64,000 nucleotides of DNA from Cardinalis cardinalis (Eukaryota > Chordata > Aves > Passeriformes > Cardinalidae), in assembly GCA_014549065.1 (NCBI GenBank), contig JACDOX010000030.1:2392189-2456188 (forward strand), written 5' to 3'. The translations under genes were made by a program, and so were the position numbers. The first letter of the stretch is position 1; each line of letters opens with the position of its first letter. The notes under the pieces are model-generated. The model saw only the letters and a program-made list of their open reading frames with translations, searched no databases and was not told where the DNA came from. Below, one piece after another: positions 1 to 13,600 of the stretch.

Positions 1-1082
1 TTAAAGTAAATCAGGTGCTCAGCCTCGTGCTTCTAATAGGAGAGGGGAAGTGGCTCTCAACCACGCAAAGGCTTTTGCAAATGTTCCCCAGTTTTCCTGC
101 TGATTCTTTCCAACATATAGCAGCACAAGGCAATAGCCTGGATCTCCTTCTTTTGCTTTCTCCTGTGCCTGGATAATGACTTTAAGTTCCAGCTCCCTCC
201 CACAATCGCTAACCTCGGATCCACAGCTCCAGATGACGACTCTCCTTCCCTCCAATACATCANCTGCTACTTCTCCTTTCGCGGCTCACTTGTGAAACTC
301 CTGAGCTCTTTTTCTCTTTACATGTTCAACTTGTTTCCTTCCCCACGTACTTCTGACTTTCCTCAANAACTCCTCTTTTATCACACTAAGGCCACTGGGC
401 TTGTGTATTTTAGTGATGAAGGAATAGAGCTGAGAGCAAGTTTTGATATAGAAGNAAAGAATTGCTGAGCCAGTCTTNCTGGATAACCAAGGANGCAAAG
501 GGTANGTTAGTTAGAAGGGGTTTTTATGACTTAGAGCAAAGGATAAACCCACCTCAAACATGATGATGTTTTTACCAAGCAGAAAGATTCCACAGGCAAA
601 CAAGCCCACTGATGTGGNAAGTAGAAAAAAGGTCTCAGAATTTTCCACTGCAAGAAAACTGAAAAACAACTTCCAGCTTAAACTGTAATGTNCTAACTTT
701 TAGTGATTGGAGAACAGTAACATGAANATGGTAATTACAGTAGTTATGATAGGCTATAGATAATAGTTAANGTATAGATTGGTTCTACTGTATNAAGATG
801 CTCAGCAAGGAAAAGTCTANAATGCANTGTAACCTAAACTCAGGGTCTCCAGGNCTGCCTGCAGCTGGAGCTGACAGCTGTAGGCACAGCTCTGTCACCC
901 ACCACCCTGGNCTGCTGTAACNTCTAGGATGGAATAAACTGCATTTTGGAGAGCTNCCTGGAGTCCCACATCCCTCATTTCAGTTCTTAAGGGAAGGGTT
1001 AAGGAAGGGGCACCTGCTGANCTGAACTGGTGGGCTTGTTTGAAATGCACTCTTGGACATTTTTCCTGTTGTTAACCCGCCT
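1..1082. other. Intergenic, nothing recognised
   Basis: Unique-looking sequence with short open frames only. Minus-strand frames at 19-255 and 286-498 lie in a row but resemble no family I know. Confidence 0.5.
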
Positions 1083-1300
1083 GCAGGGCTACAATTGAAG
1101 GAACTGGAGAAGAGTTTAGAGAGTGAGGCATACNAGGAGCTGCTGAGGGAGCTGGGGGGGCTCAGCCTGGAGAAAAGGAGGCTCAGGGGACCTTTTCTCT
1201 CTCTCTCCAGCTCCCTGACACGAGGGTGCAGCCAGGTGGGGCTCAGGCTCTGCTCCCAGGGCAAAAAGAAATGGCACCTCAAGTTTTGCCAGGGAGAGCC
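1083..1300 (+). mobile_element. CR1 LINE fragment
   Basis: Matches the CR1 ORF2 3' region as I know it: GAGCTGCTGAGGGAGCTGGG, then AGCCTGGAGAAAAGGAGGCT, CTCCCTGACACGAGGGTGCA and CAAGTTTTGCCAGGG. The reading frame is broken, so it is a dead 5'-truncated piece. Confidence 0.8.
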
Positions 1301-3867
1301 CCTTCCACCACAGAGATGATGCTGGAACTTCCATGCTCTGCTTTTTCTCCTGCNTCCCTTCACATCCCCTGCTCCCCACCACCACCTTCCCTGCAGCAGT
1401 GGCACTCACAGTTATGTGTCTGGCCAAGTCAGAAACTGATCCAACCAACCACTACCCCCTCAGAAAAATGCTTTTTAAAGCAGGTTTTTTCCTCTCCCAC
1501 ATTCCCATGCCTTTGAAATGCTTAACATTAACACTAGCCATGGAAAGGTGGTCATCTGGGCAGCCACCAACTACAGGAAGAAATTACCTGTTTCACTGAG
1601 GATGATATTTCCCATTAACCTTAAGAGAATTTTGATCTCTTTTCTGTGGGTTCCTGTTATCCAGATGTGTAAAGTTGCACATTTCCACATGCCAAGGTGC
1701 NACTGAGTGTAATGTGTATTAGCAACCTACAGAACCCCATTATANCTTATTCTAGTTCTGTAGCACCTCCAAGATACAGCTGTACTTTAATGATAAAAAT
1801 AAAAAAACTCTGAACAGTGTTCAGTACAAACATCTACAGTGTTCCAAATGGTGACAGCAAGTGCAACCTCTTGGCTGAAATAAAAAACAGATAGCTGATA
1901 TGAAAAACTGATATGAAGCTGATATGAAAAACAGACTTCTCATGATTATAACTTAGAGTTAAGAGAAAATGAACAATATTGAATCCACTTGTTAAATGGG
2001 TCCAATAAAGAGTCTCTCATATTTTTTAAAGGGGCAAACCCCCATCTTTTACCTAGTAGACCTGCATGCTCTGGAAATAAGTGTGTATATGATAGATCTA
2101 GAAATAGATCACTGCCATGGTAATGGATGCCCAGAATAACTAGTTACCCCTTCTGCCTCTCTGCCTTCCTCTTAATCTCCCAATTCCTGANCCCATCCAG
2201 GATTGCACCACTGCACCCTAAAGGGTGACATACTGGCAGCGAGCCTCGAGTGCCCAAATTAACTGGGTCTGAGCTGTCAGAGCAGAGATAAATCAGACTG
2301 GCACAGGAGCCAAGGCACTCAGAGGTGCTCTGCTGGATGAGCACTTGGTGGCAGCAGAATTGCTGGAGCCCGGGTCAGGCTGACCAGCCCAGCCTCTCAC
2401 TGCCAATAGGGCAGGACAAGGAATGTGGAAACAGGGGTGAGGAAACAATGGAACAGAGCACTCCATCTCCTCCGGCAGTCCTAAAAACACATCTTCCCTA
2501 TGCCAAGACAAACTTCAATGTGTAATCTTTGCACTTTCTTTAAAAAAATCATCCAACTCCTACTTCTCTCTCTCTCTTTTAAGGATATCAGTATTTTTCA
2601 GTCATAAAAGAGTCTTTATAATGTATTCATTTTGTGAGTCCTTTTGTTACCTCCATATAATTCTCCCAGACAATTATTACCACATCCATTGTTACACCAT
2701 CCAGTTAAAGNAGTTCTTCTGTGCCTCTGTCTCTTTCTCCTGCTACGAAATGAAATGTTTGAATGAAGAGCTACATTCCTCAAGAAAATGAGCTCTCCAA
2801 AAGGAAGGTAATGGAAAGTACATATTAATTAACAATGCTAAATTGTGGGCTGGTATTTATATCACATTGACAGACTANGAATGGAGAAAAAGAAAGAGTT
2901 TATTTTCTCTGGCACAGGCTATCTTATTAACATAAAATAAAAATAGAAAAAAATCAAACTAGGAATATATGACCCCTTTCTCTTACTCATTTTCTCTGCA
3001 GAAATGAATGAGTGAGCATTTCCTGTCAGTTGATCACTCCCCAGAGAATGCTGCATCACTGACCCCCAACAAGTNAGAAATTCTCAAATCCTCTCCTCAG
3101 AATATCACAATCTCCTACCAAGGACATTTTACTTTGGTTTCTGCATCACTGGAACAGGCAGGAGAATTAGAAAAGCTTTCCTGTATGCCAGTTTGAGACA
3201 ACACTGTCTGCTGTGGTTAGACTGGCAGGGACAGAGGGCACCTGCTCCCTCCGCCTTTGGGCACCACACCAGAAAAAGAGGGGCTCAAGACTGGCCATGG
3301 AGCACTGCAGGACAGCCAGGTGGAAGCAGAAGCCTTTCCAAAATGTATCAGATTCACCTGCCATTTTCACCCCACATTTGTCCAGTGTCACAGAAAGTCA
3401 AGTGTTTCCCAGCTGGCAAANAAACTCCTTTCTGTGAGAGGACTGGTCCCTTCAAGGAGCATGTGAAGGGCATTTCAGGCTCTGACCCAAGAAAGGCAGT
3501 CAATACAAGCAAAGTGTGATCAGAGCATGTTTTCACAGTGCTCCACCAGCACAACTGTGCTACTTGTGCNGCCTCAAGCCAGGGAGTAGCTGCATCACAG
3601 GGTGAGTTTGGTCAGGGCTGTGGTGGCAGCACCTCCCACCTCTGGCAATGTGGGGTGATGTCAATGTGAATTTATTCCTACACAATTGTGTCCCAGGTGA
3701 TGCCCAAAAGACAGGCTGGAAATAAATCCCCACAGATCAGTGTCTGTAGAGCAGGTACTTGTTTATTGCAGTACTGATGGTAAGAGGGCTTTCTCCACCT
3801 AACTCACCCACCTTTTTCCAGTGCTGTGGTATATTTATTCAGCAAGTATTGCTCAGTGTCACTGTGT
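1301..3867. other. Intergenic, only the short repeat at 1893
   Basis: No coding signal, RNA gene or long repeat seen. Confidence 0.6.
1893..1934. repeat. Short tandem repeat, core CTGATATGAA
   Basis: The core CTGATATGAA occurs three times within about 40 bp, the first and third followed by AAAAC. Local slippage duplication; no function implied. Confidence 0.7.
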
Positions 3868-3873
3868 CACTAC

Positions 3874-4292
3874 TATTGTATTTGCAGGGTGCCTCGACGT
3901 TGGAAGGAATGCTGGATCTGACTCCATGTTCTCAGAAGGCTAATTTATTATTTTATGATACTATATTATGTTAAAGAATGCTATNCTAAACTANACTAAA
4001 GAATACAGAAAAGATACTTAGAGAATGCTAAAAAGATAATAATGAAAACTCGTGACTCNTTCCAGAGTCNTGACACAGCTTGGCCCTGATTGGCCAATGA
4101 GTNAAAACAACTCACACCAGAATCCAATGAAACAATCAGCTGTGGTAAACAATCTCCAAACACATTCCAAAGGAGCAAAACACAGGAGAAGCAAATCACA
4201 TAATTATTGTTTTCCTTTTCTCTGAGGCCTCTCAGCTTCCCAGGAGGAAAATCCTGGGCAAAGGGATTTTTCCAGAAAATGTGAATGCTACA
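3874..4292 (-). mobile_element. Solo LTR of an endogenous retrovirus (minus orientation), family A copy 1
   Basis: 419 bp, flanked by a perfect 6-bp target-site duplication CACTAC (3868-3873 and 4293-4298). On the minus strand it starts TGTAGCATTCACATTTTC and ends AAATACAATA. It contains CCAAT-type boxes and an AT-rich stretch with a poly(A) signal before the 3' end. It is homologous to the element at 57944-58369. No internal retroviral genes remain. Confidence 0.85.
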
Positions 4293-4298
4293 CACTAC

Positions 4299-7200
4299 AT
4301 CATCATCACAGATGTGCCAGAACTAATTTACATCNTATGATCTCATGATGAGATAGTTCCTTTTCACTGTGCTTGCACCTCCCCAATTCAGGGGTCTTTG
4401 ATGAAGAGATCCAAGGTCTTCTTTGCATCTGAACTTTTCAACTTTGTCTTTGGAGCGTGCACAGTTATGGTGTTCCTTGGTCTGTCTGGTCTTAACTGGC
4501 CTAAATTCTTTGTTTTGTGGCTAATTGGCTTTGCACTTGCCAATTTTTATTAGCACTATATCTATCTCTAAAGCTACCCACCTGGTGAGTTTTTTCTTCT
4601 TTTTTTTTTTGTGTCTATTCAGCATTAAGCAACTAGCCATTATATTGTACAGAAAGTTATTTATACCAGGTTATATAGGTATAAAAGTTATGATTCAGGT
4701 TATATAGGTATCAGGTTACATAGATCTATAAAAAGTAATGATTTAGGTTATACTGACATCAGGTTATATAGATATATCAGGATATATTGATACCTTATAA
4801 CTCAAGCAAAGTATTTAGAGGTCTCTAATTGGAAAAGGTTGAAAACGCACTGATTTAGACTGATCAAGCAATTGCTCAGCTTCTACAGCAAAGCAGAAGC
4901 CACAGAAGTGTTGTGGAAGTGGAGTGACGCACTTGAAAGCAAAAGTATTGGTCAGGACAAAGTCAAATGAGCCACTTCTAGAGCCTCTGTCAGGCCAGAA
5001 AATAAGGGCCTATTTTAACTAGTGTCCTAAAGCACCAGACTATGTTGATATTCCTTTCTGTTTAGTCGTAGCAGCTCCTCACTTTCTGGACATTTATAAT
5101 GAGCGCCATGAGGGGATTTTGATCACTTAGGAAACTTGCACTCAAAAAGTACAATGGCTCCACCAGTACCATCACACTGTNTGCAGAGGCAGGTCTGTCA
5201 TTCCAGGACTGCTGTAGGAGCCATTCACCCTCCGAGCTCCAGAAAAAATCCAAGTTGTTAACCCCATTCAGAAAGCACCAGGGTGAGAATGAACACAGGG
5301 TGGTAAAAGCGTCGTTATCTATTTGTAAAGGTAACAACTGCAGTTTCTGCCATCAGATTTCATGCATGAGCATCTGTTCCAGGGCTGTGCCATCAATACC
5401 TGGCAGCTCCATGGCTGCACACATGAGGGGAGCAGGAAAGTCAGAGGAGGAACTGCACTCCCAGCTGAGATGCTGTGCTGCCCTGCTAAGGAAACAGCGA
5501 GAAGCTGAACTTAATGGGGATGTTTTCCACTGCCTGAATGGCATCACATCCATGCTGCCATCACAGGCACAAGGACAAGAGCAATCCTGCTATTAACAAA
5601 GAGGCCCAGAGCAAAGCCATCCCAGGAGACAGCACTTGTAGAGGCTCCTTCAGCAAAGCCATCCCTCAGCACCCCACATTCAGCAGCAGAGATGGAAAAC
5701 GTCCTGTCTGCTCCTGAACACCTGCAGGATTGGGACAACCCAGCCAGTGACTCACATCCAGCCCTTCTACTTTTAAAAAACCATAAACAACTAATCACAC
5801 TTTTCCAAAATAGGCATTTTTAAAAAATATCCAAGACAGATGCTTTGTCTGTTCTGCAGCAGTGTCACCCAGCTTATATAAGTGGGTGGAAATGGCAGAA
5901 TCAGAAATTTCCAAAAAAAGGCCCTTTGGGGCCAATGTCACCCAGACATTTCCCTATTTCCTCACAGTTTATATGGATTTGTTNCATTTTCTGGTTTAAT
6001 TTGGGGGAATTGCCCGAAGAGGTGTGAACCATCTTACAGTGCCATGCTCAAGNCTTTGCTTTGAAAGGGCCAAAGTGACCATCTGTGAAATCTTGAGGGA
6101 CCAGGAGAAGCAGATTCACCTCACAATTAAGTGTCCCTTTCTGAGTGAGAAATATTAATACCTCTCAAAGCAGCCAGCTAAGGCTTAATGAACGCTCACA
6201 AGCCAGAATAAACTTAATAAGCCTGAACTGATGAAGACAAAGATAATCACAAAAAAGAAAGTTCTGCTCCCATGGTGAGATGAACCTGGGTGTGATCAGC
6301 ACAGCACCAGCAGCAGGGACACCTCTCCCCAGAGCACCCCATGGGCTGGAAGAGAATCTCACAGCTCTGGGGAGCTAAAAGCTCCTCAAAAGGGCTGAAA
6401 ACAGATTGTACTTAACCAACTAACACTTAACGAGAACCAGAGCTTACCTGAGTTCACAGTTCAGGTTATAAAACTTCATGCTTTTAACAAAAGTATTCCC
6501 CAGAATAATGCCTGGNGCCCTGCCACTTGACAGTCCTCAGGTGCACACTGCAGTGAAAATAATTTGAGGATATAAGGGAAGAGGAAAAAGAGGAAATTTC
6601 TTCATAATGTTATATGTTTTAAGGGTTTCCTTATTTTAAACTGATCTGGTTCNCAAACAGGGAAGGATTAAAATGAAAGAACAAATGAATAATCCCTCAA
6701 AAATAACAGTGTGATAAGATCTCTCTGACTCGCTTTTCTGTTTGTCTTGCTGGAGCCCTGTTCAGCTCCATTACTTTGTCTTGTTATGGCAAGGTGTGGG
6801 AAGAAATAATCATGTCTTGGAGAGAGATCTTCCTCCTCACTAATGCAGNCAAGGCTCTGGTGTGAAAGTTTTAAAATCTTGGACATGGGAGAGGGAATTT
6901 CAAAGCAGTAACCAGTAGTTTGTTACATCTTTTTTTTTTTTTTCATTGAATTTCCTCTGAATGCTGCCCATATACTGCTAACAGCAAGATGGTTCCTCAA
7001 AACAAAGAGTGTTGACATGCAGAGTAACTGCAGCAATGCAAAGAATTTTGTCTTGTCCTATATAAACTCTTCCACNACAAATGAATTTTATATGTTTGCA
7101 TGCTTGATTCCTTCACCTCAAACTTCTTCTCACAGCCAAAACCAAATTTTCCTTAGGGATCAAAACTTATTCCCTCTTTCAATTCACACCAAAAATACAG

Positions 7201-9737
7201 CTGACCCAGTTAACATTGAGATGCTCAGTCAGAAATCAGCTGGGGAAAGCAGGATGAATGACATTCTGGATCAAATGCATAATTAAGGCATACTAAATAC
7301 AGCTGGCCATAATTTTTCAAAGGAAGAAGATTTTATATAGCTCTTTGTACATCAACATCTTTCAGTATATTTTATGTTGTCAAAATTTTTGGGTTTTTTT
7401 GCTGTCTCACATATTTTGAATATAGCTATTTCTACCAAAGCAGCTTGGAACTCTTAAGAAAAAAAAAATCAAAGCAAGTTTTCAACAAGAAATTTGTTTT
7501 CAAGTACAATTTTTTTTTGTGGACTGTAATTTCTCTCCCTTGGAATTACAACTTCATCAAAAATGGAAGCATTGATTTTTTTTTTCTGAAAACTTTCACC
7601 TAAAGTTATTTGCTTTTTTCCTCCTTATTTTTTAATCCCAAAAATGTCTTTAAAGTAACTATTATTTTTCTGATTAGATCAATAATCTCTGCTTAACTGA
7701 CATCTGCTTGCAAGGAGGTTATTTACAATTTTGAGGTGATTATCAGTACTTTCATTTCCCCAAAACTCTACATTTAACTCTACTCTTCTGGTTGGAACAC
7801 TCAGAAGTTTTCCTTGCCCTCCTTTATGTGTGGGTTATATTTGGTCACTTGGTTTTGCCATTTGATTGTAACATGAACAGAGTAGATTATTTTTATTAAT
7901 TCTTCATTCAAGAAACAGAAGTTCACATTGACTGAAATGCTGAGTACAATTATATTGTTTTGGAAATTCCAAACAGAACTTCCTCTAATCAGTTCAGACT
8001 GGTCTTAGAGTTTTGCTGGAAGCAAAATTAATAATGAAGACATGAAGTCACATAGAAATGTTTTCTATTGTTTTAACTTTAGTATCTCCTTTCAGATACT
8101 TTTGTCCATCTTTACATTAGCATTGTTTGATTTCTTTGACTCCAAACTGTTCTTTTTTATAGCTTGNTTGCACTTTGAGAAGGAAACAAGTTATTTGCAG
8201 AGATTTAGCCTTTGTAGCATGTGTGTATATCTGCATGTCTGTGTGTTAATCCACGAATTTTCACTACTCTGGGAAATTGATCTTGGACCAAATCACAGCA
8301 ATGCACATGGCTGGGTACANGGCAATTATGTTCTTGCTAGGCTTCAAATTCCTTTAGATTGGAAAGATTCTTCCATCTCTGTATATATTGTGTCNTAGGA
8401 AAAGAGTTGACTTGTCCCACCTGAGACAGGATGGCATTTAGATCTAAACCTCATGAATAAATTTAGTCCAGTAGGATTGAAGATATTAAATATTGAATTA
8501 TCTTTATGTGTTTTATGGTCTTCCACCATACCTTTATTTTACTATGAGTTTAGAGAAATTGTTTAAACTTTACAACTTACTTTCATATTATTGAATATGG
8601 TAAGCTACAAATTTTACTGTAGAGAATTCAGGTTCTTACACTATCAGTCTGACTGCAGCCCATATTGAGAATTAGTAACATCAGAAAGAAGCAAAAGTGG
8701 GACTTACAGTCTCAGATAAATTAGGGCAAAATTGGANGAGATTGACATTCAAACTAAACTTTTTCAGAAGACACGGAAAATCCTGCTCACTTCTGTTTCC
8801 CCCTCTCCTGGGTGCAAAATAAACAAACTTCAGCAGCTGATACAAGAGAGAATCTGTTCAGATGCTTCTTTGGTGAGCAGAGAGCAGCAGAGTCCTATGG
8901 AAATNAAAGCATTTCTCTAGTGTTACAAGATGGATTGAGAGGGAATTTGGGAAGCAGAGCACTTAGAAGCAGAACAAGGGGACAGTCAGGCTAAAGAAAT
9001 GAAGTTATCAAAACATGACAGTTCAGCAACAAGAGAGATATACACTAAGCTGATGAAAAGCAGCACAGAAATAGGAATGAAAGCTGTTAACTACTCAGTA
9101 GGCAAGCATTTATTTGGGTGGAGATTCTCCAAACAGCAGGCATGTGCTGAGAGAGCATTTGAACTTCATTGTATGGCTGCAATCCCCAGTGCTAGCTGAG
9201 CTGGTCTGGCTCTCTGAACTGCACAGGGAGTACAGAATTGCCAATATGAGCTCTGGTTTTTCTCTCTTTTGCGAATTCCATTATTTTATCACTGTAGGTT
9301 TTTTGTAATATTTTTTTCCACATATACACAGAGATTATGATTCTGCTCACAGAGCTGCAACAAGTGAAGAGTAACCTGGCTGCCCTGGCAGTATTCCTTG
9401 ATACACTTTGTGCAGCTTCTGATTGAATTCCCNTCTCTCCCACAGCAATCCCCTGTGCACAACAAGGGGAAAAATACAGGCAGCAGAAAAAACACTGCCA
9501 GAGGACCAAGCTTTGACCAGCCCCTTAGCTGCCTGTGACACATGAGAAATGAGGAGAGGTGGGGGGTGATCTAACAGTGACTGTTGTTGGCCAGTGAATA
9601 TAAATTTCATGTTTGGGTGTCCTTAATNCTGTCCAGGCAGGTTTNTATTCTACAGGCAGTATTCTCTGTCCTCTGGCAGCTGGGGCAAAGCTGGAATAAA
9701 GTGCTCNGGCTAATCTGATGGAAACAAAGTGNTATCT
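4299..9737. other. Intergenic, AT-rich
   Basis: Holds the GGTTATATA repeat near 4.7 kb, several poly-T runs (for example near 6930) and a slightly GC-richer part at 5.4-5.75 kb. No exon is supported; open frames reach 118 codons at most. Confidence 0.6.
4667..4800. repeat. Degenerate tandem repeat of GGTTATATAGGTAT-type units
   Basis: The core GGTTATATAG recurs at irregular spacing with ATCAGG and TATAAAA interruptions. AT-rich minisatellite-like sequence. Confidence 0.6.
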
Positions 9738-10255
9738 GTTTAGGAGCCTGCATGTGCTTGTTGTGGAGGCNNTTGGACCTACACAAAATNGGTCCATTAT
9801 GGTTCNTTGGAGGGACAGACCCTNAGTTGGAAAAATTTCNGCNGCTCAAGGCAAGGGAGCAGAGCTTCTCCCAGGATGCTTTGTTGTGTATGCAAATGTA
9901 CCCCAGTTCTACCTCCATGGTTGGCCTGTTGCCCTCTCCGCNCCTTTTTCCTNATATGTATATCCCCTAGAATGTTCTCCCTTCNCTGCTTACCCATTGG
10001 CTCCATGTTGCCANAGTGTCCCACCCCCTTTACCCTGCTGGCTGCCACCCCTTGTCCCATCTCTGTACCACCCTGAGCCCTAAGCCCATTGGCNCTGATG
10101 CTCTGCNCCTACNCTCTGTCCCCCACATTTAAACCTGAACCCTCCACTGTCCTTTTGTCTTTGTCCCTGGACCCATNCATGTGTGNCTGGAATAAAACTC
10201 CTCCNTGGAACTCCATACAAAGATCCTTCCCATTTCTTTGTTAGTGATTCTACAG
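9738..10255 (+). mobile_element. LTR-like ERV fragment (uncertain ends)
   Basis: A C-rich block with an ATGCAAAT-like octamer region, a CCCCACATTTAAACC promoter-like segment and AATAAAACTCCTCC near the 3' end, resembling a passerine LTR I recognise. N bases are unusually dense here, as expected for multicopy sequence. No target-site duplication was found. Confidence 0.5.
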
Positions 10256-13200
10256 GAGCTCCCTGAAGTGTGAGCTTGAGTGATTGTGGATGTGTGTGTG
10301 TGCCTGCGCCTGTGCCACCGAGCAGCTTTGTTGTTGGAGACACTTCTGGAAGGTTCCAGCACCGCTGCCTCTCGCTCCATGGGCTGGTGGCTTGTGACAT
10401 CTCTGGGCCTCAGTGCTGCAGGTGACCAAGTCAGGCACAAACCTGGTTTTAGCTCCTGTAGCACTGATTACACCAACACCCTGTGTAGCACAATCTGTGC
10501 AAGGCCACACATGGTTTGATAGCTTGTTACAGGGGCCCATGATAAGCTCCACTGCCTGCAACACTCAGGATAAACCTCCAGTCTTGGCACTAGCGATGTC
10601 NCTGAATGAAACCAGGATCAAATGGATCATCCCGTTGGATTTGCTGCAGTCTCCAACAAGGCAGCTCTCCAGCCCCACTGAACATGACTTTTTGGCTCAG
10701 CTGTATCACATAGAGAGCGAACTTGTAAAGAAAAGACAAAAAACCCAGACAGGTTTTCCCTGGATACCAAGAGCTGGATGTTTCTGCTCCCTGCAAAACT
10801 GAAGCCATCTAGTGGAACACAACCAGAATGTTCCCAATCAGGGAAAAATGAAGAGAGGGTTATTGCAGGCATTCAGAAGGTCTTAGTTTAAATAGAAATA
10901 AAACAAGCAGCAACCTTGGTGATAGTCTGCCTAAAGCACCATTTTCAGCTACACAGTAGCAATTTTATTAGGCAAACTCCTCTCTTTAAGAAAATCTAAC
11001 ATCCCAAATGTGATAGGCTGGTTTCTCCTATCAGCTTGGCTCTACTTTGGCATAACTCTGTTCCNCATTAATGAGTGTGTTTCTGATTTNATAAAGGTAA
11101 ATNATGGGAANGGGACATATTANGTGTATATTGAGGTGCTTTCCTAAGCAACCTTTNTTCTTTTCAGACCCAGAGACTGTCTATTTGAGATAGGTGTAAT
11201 NGAAAAACTAACTCAGTCCTTGACAAATCCTGAGTGTGTTCCTACCATCAGCACAGCGACAGGTGGCCTCAAAGGACTGAAATTTCCCTGCAGCTGTGAG
11301 TAGGTATGTACTGATCCATTCAGAAAAATCCCTGCTCTCTTAGAAGGACAAAGGAAGTGCACAAAGCATTATACCAAATTAATAAGGAAACCTTGAGGAA
11401 CAAATTGGATGTTTCTTAAGCTAACTCCAATAAACTAAGGGCACAGAACAGGGTCAGGTCACACTGTACCAGGCAAATATCTTTTTTCCCACATACTAAT
11501 AAAACAAGAATGCAGAGCTGCACTACCTGTCCTTTTCCCCAGTTCCTTCTTCACTCCAGTACTTCCATTTTAATTGCCAGCTGGATNCACCAGCAACAAG
11601 TTACTCTGAAGGACTGTGAGATACTTTATTAAGGGCAGCTGTGGCAACTGAATGTTAACTCTGCTCCTACTTCCACTCACTTTTCAGACCAGAGCAATTT
11701 ACACCCACGTTCCTCACACAGTTTTTCCACCTCTCAGAAANAGCAAGATTAAAAAAACACTAGAAGTTGGAATTCTTTTACAGTAAAGTTGGTGTCATCA
11801 TGTAAATTTTGACATTAACAGTATTGTCCTGCTGAAATACTTCTCCACAAGATAAACACTAACAAGTAATCACCTCTTTGTGGCTTTGTCCAGTTTATAA
11901 GTGCTGTGGATTCTGATGGTTTCACACCGAGGTCTGGGTTATGCTAAAGCATTAAATGATAAGAAAATATGGTTGAATATTTGAAAAGCCTTTTGAGGAT
12001 AAAAGGCACCCATAAACTGAAAAAAATGAATGTTATTTAATCTATGCAGAGCTGAACTGGAAAGGTGGAAATACCAGTCTTACTAGCACTTTCAGATCAT
12101 TGAAATTAAACATTGAGTTAAAAATTCATCATTTTAACATGATTCCTCATGTTGAAAACTATATTTCTGAATGACACCAACAGAGCAAGAGGATAACCCT
12201 ATACAGGAAACATACATCAAGGTTTTAGACTAGGAAGCAGGAGGTTCATACTGCTTTATTCCGAGTTCCCTTCTACTCCACAAAAAGCTGGGGTAACTGG
12301 ACAGACTTAAGATTGTCTGAAGAGCAAGTTATTATCTAGGCAAAGCTAGGAATCTAGAATTTGTCCTTAAGTGGGTGACTTTTATTTATACTTGGAGCTC
12401 TTTTTCCCATCCAAGATTGTCCCATAACAGAACCAATTACAGATTCTCAGTTATTTGAGGTTTTTAATTGCTAGAAACACAAAGGTCTTGGGTGTTATTT
12501 TTCTGAATTCCCAGGGTTTACTTGCACAATTCTCATTAATATTGATGGGAGTAAAATATCTTAAAAATCCCAANGCACACAAAAAAATAATAGACTCCTA
12601 AGTGAATGTCTATTATCAAACGACAAAGAGCTGTAGTCTTTGCAAAAGCCAGCAAAGAGTGTTCTGTTTAATGTGTAATAAGTGTCCTATTATCCATTTA
12701 GTCCAATTACATTGAATGAGTCTGCTTTTTCCAAAGCCTTTCACTTTGTCACAGTGAGTATGGGAGGCTGACAATAAAGATGAGCCACTCTGAGCTCTTG
12801 GATTGTTACNCTGATCTCTCCTGTACCTCAGTAAGAGCTGGATCCACTCATTAGCAGAAAGGAAACAGGCATGACAACAGCCCCCAGCAGAGCCCTCAAG
12901 NTACCAATCTGACAATGATCCCATTGTAAACCCCTTGCCATCAAAATGTTTTTATTCTCACCCATTACTCAATCTTCAGGGACTCAGAAAACAAGGATGA
13001 AATGGCTCCCTTCTGAACTGCTCTGAGGAATATAAGACAGTGCTGAAAATTTAAGCCAAGAGCCACATGTTTTTTATATGCTGCCTAATTCTCAGAAATT
13101 AGTCTTGCTTTTTTCCACAACAGTGCCTTTTTCTTTATGAGACNTTGCTTGTCTTTTTAGGACAAGCCCTCTGTGGTGCCACAGAACGGNACACAAACAC

Positions 13201-13454
13201 ACAGTGCTTTCCAGCAGAGAACACAAATACACAGTGCTCTCCATCCAGAGGTGTCTCAAACATCAGCGACACCATCATGAGTTAGTTAATCTTGTCCTAC
13301 CAAGAGGGTCAATATTTGAAAAGAAGGAATGCAAAACAAAAAATNTTTCATCATATTTTAGTATATAAGCTAAAAGGTGGAGTGTAGGGGCAGAGTTCTG
13401 TTTCATCACACCTAATTTTTCCTATATCATGTGCTACCATTTCACCCAGCATGC

Positions 13455-13600
13455 AGAAGACCAGAACAATAGAACCATTATTACAGACATTCTGCACTGG
13501 AAGGGACTCACAAGGATCATCAAGTCCAACTTTGACCAGNAGGAGAAATCTTACATTTTTTCCATGCAGTAAATCATCCAGTTTCTTTAACTATTGAAAC
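13455..13600 (-). mobile_element. CR1 LINE 3' end fragment
   Basis: On the plus strand it reads as the reverse of a CR1 tail, with AGAACAATAGAACCATTATT and CTGGAAGGGACTCACAAGGA followed by TCATCAAGTCCAAC. Short and 5'-truncated. Confidence 0.75.

Noticed and set aside
980..1516. Overlapping open frames near 1.0-1.5 kb
   Set aside because: They fall on or against a broken CR1 fragment.
9525..10564. Cluster of 80-129-codon open frames
   Set aside because: They lie in LTR-like, N-rich sequence and its GC-richer flank and are open on both strands.
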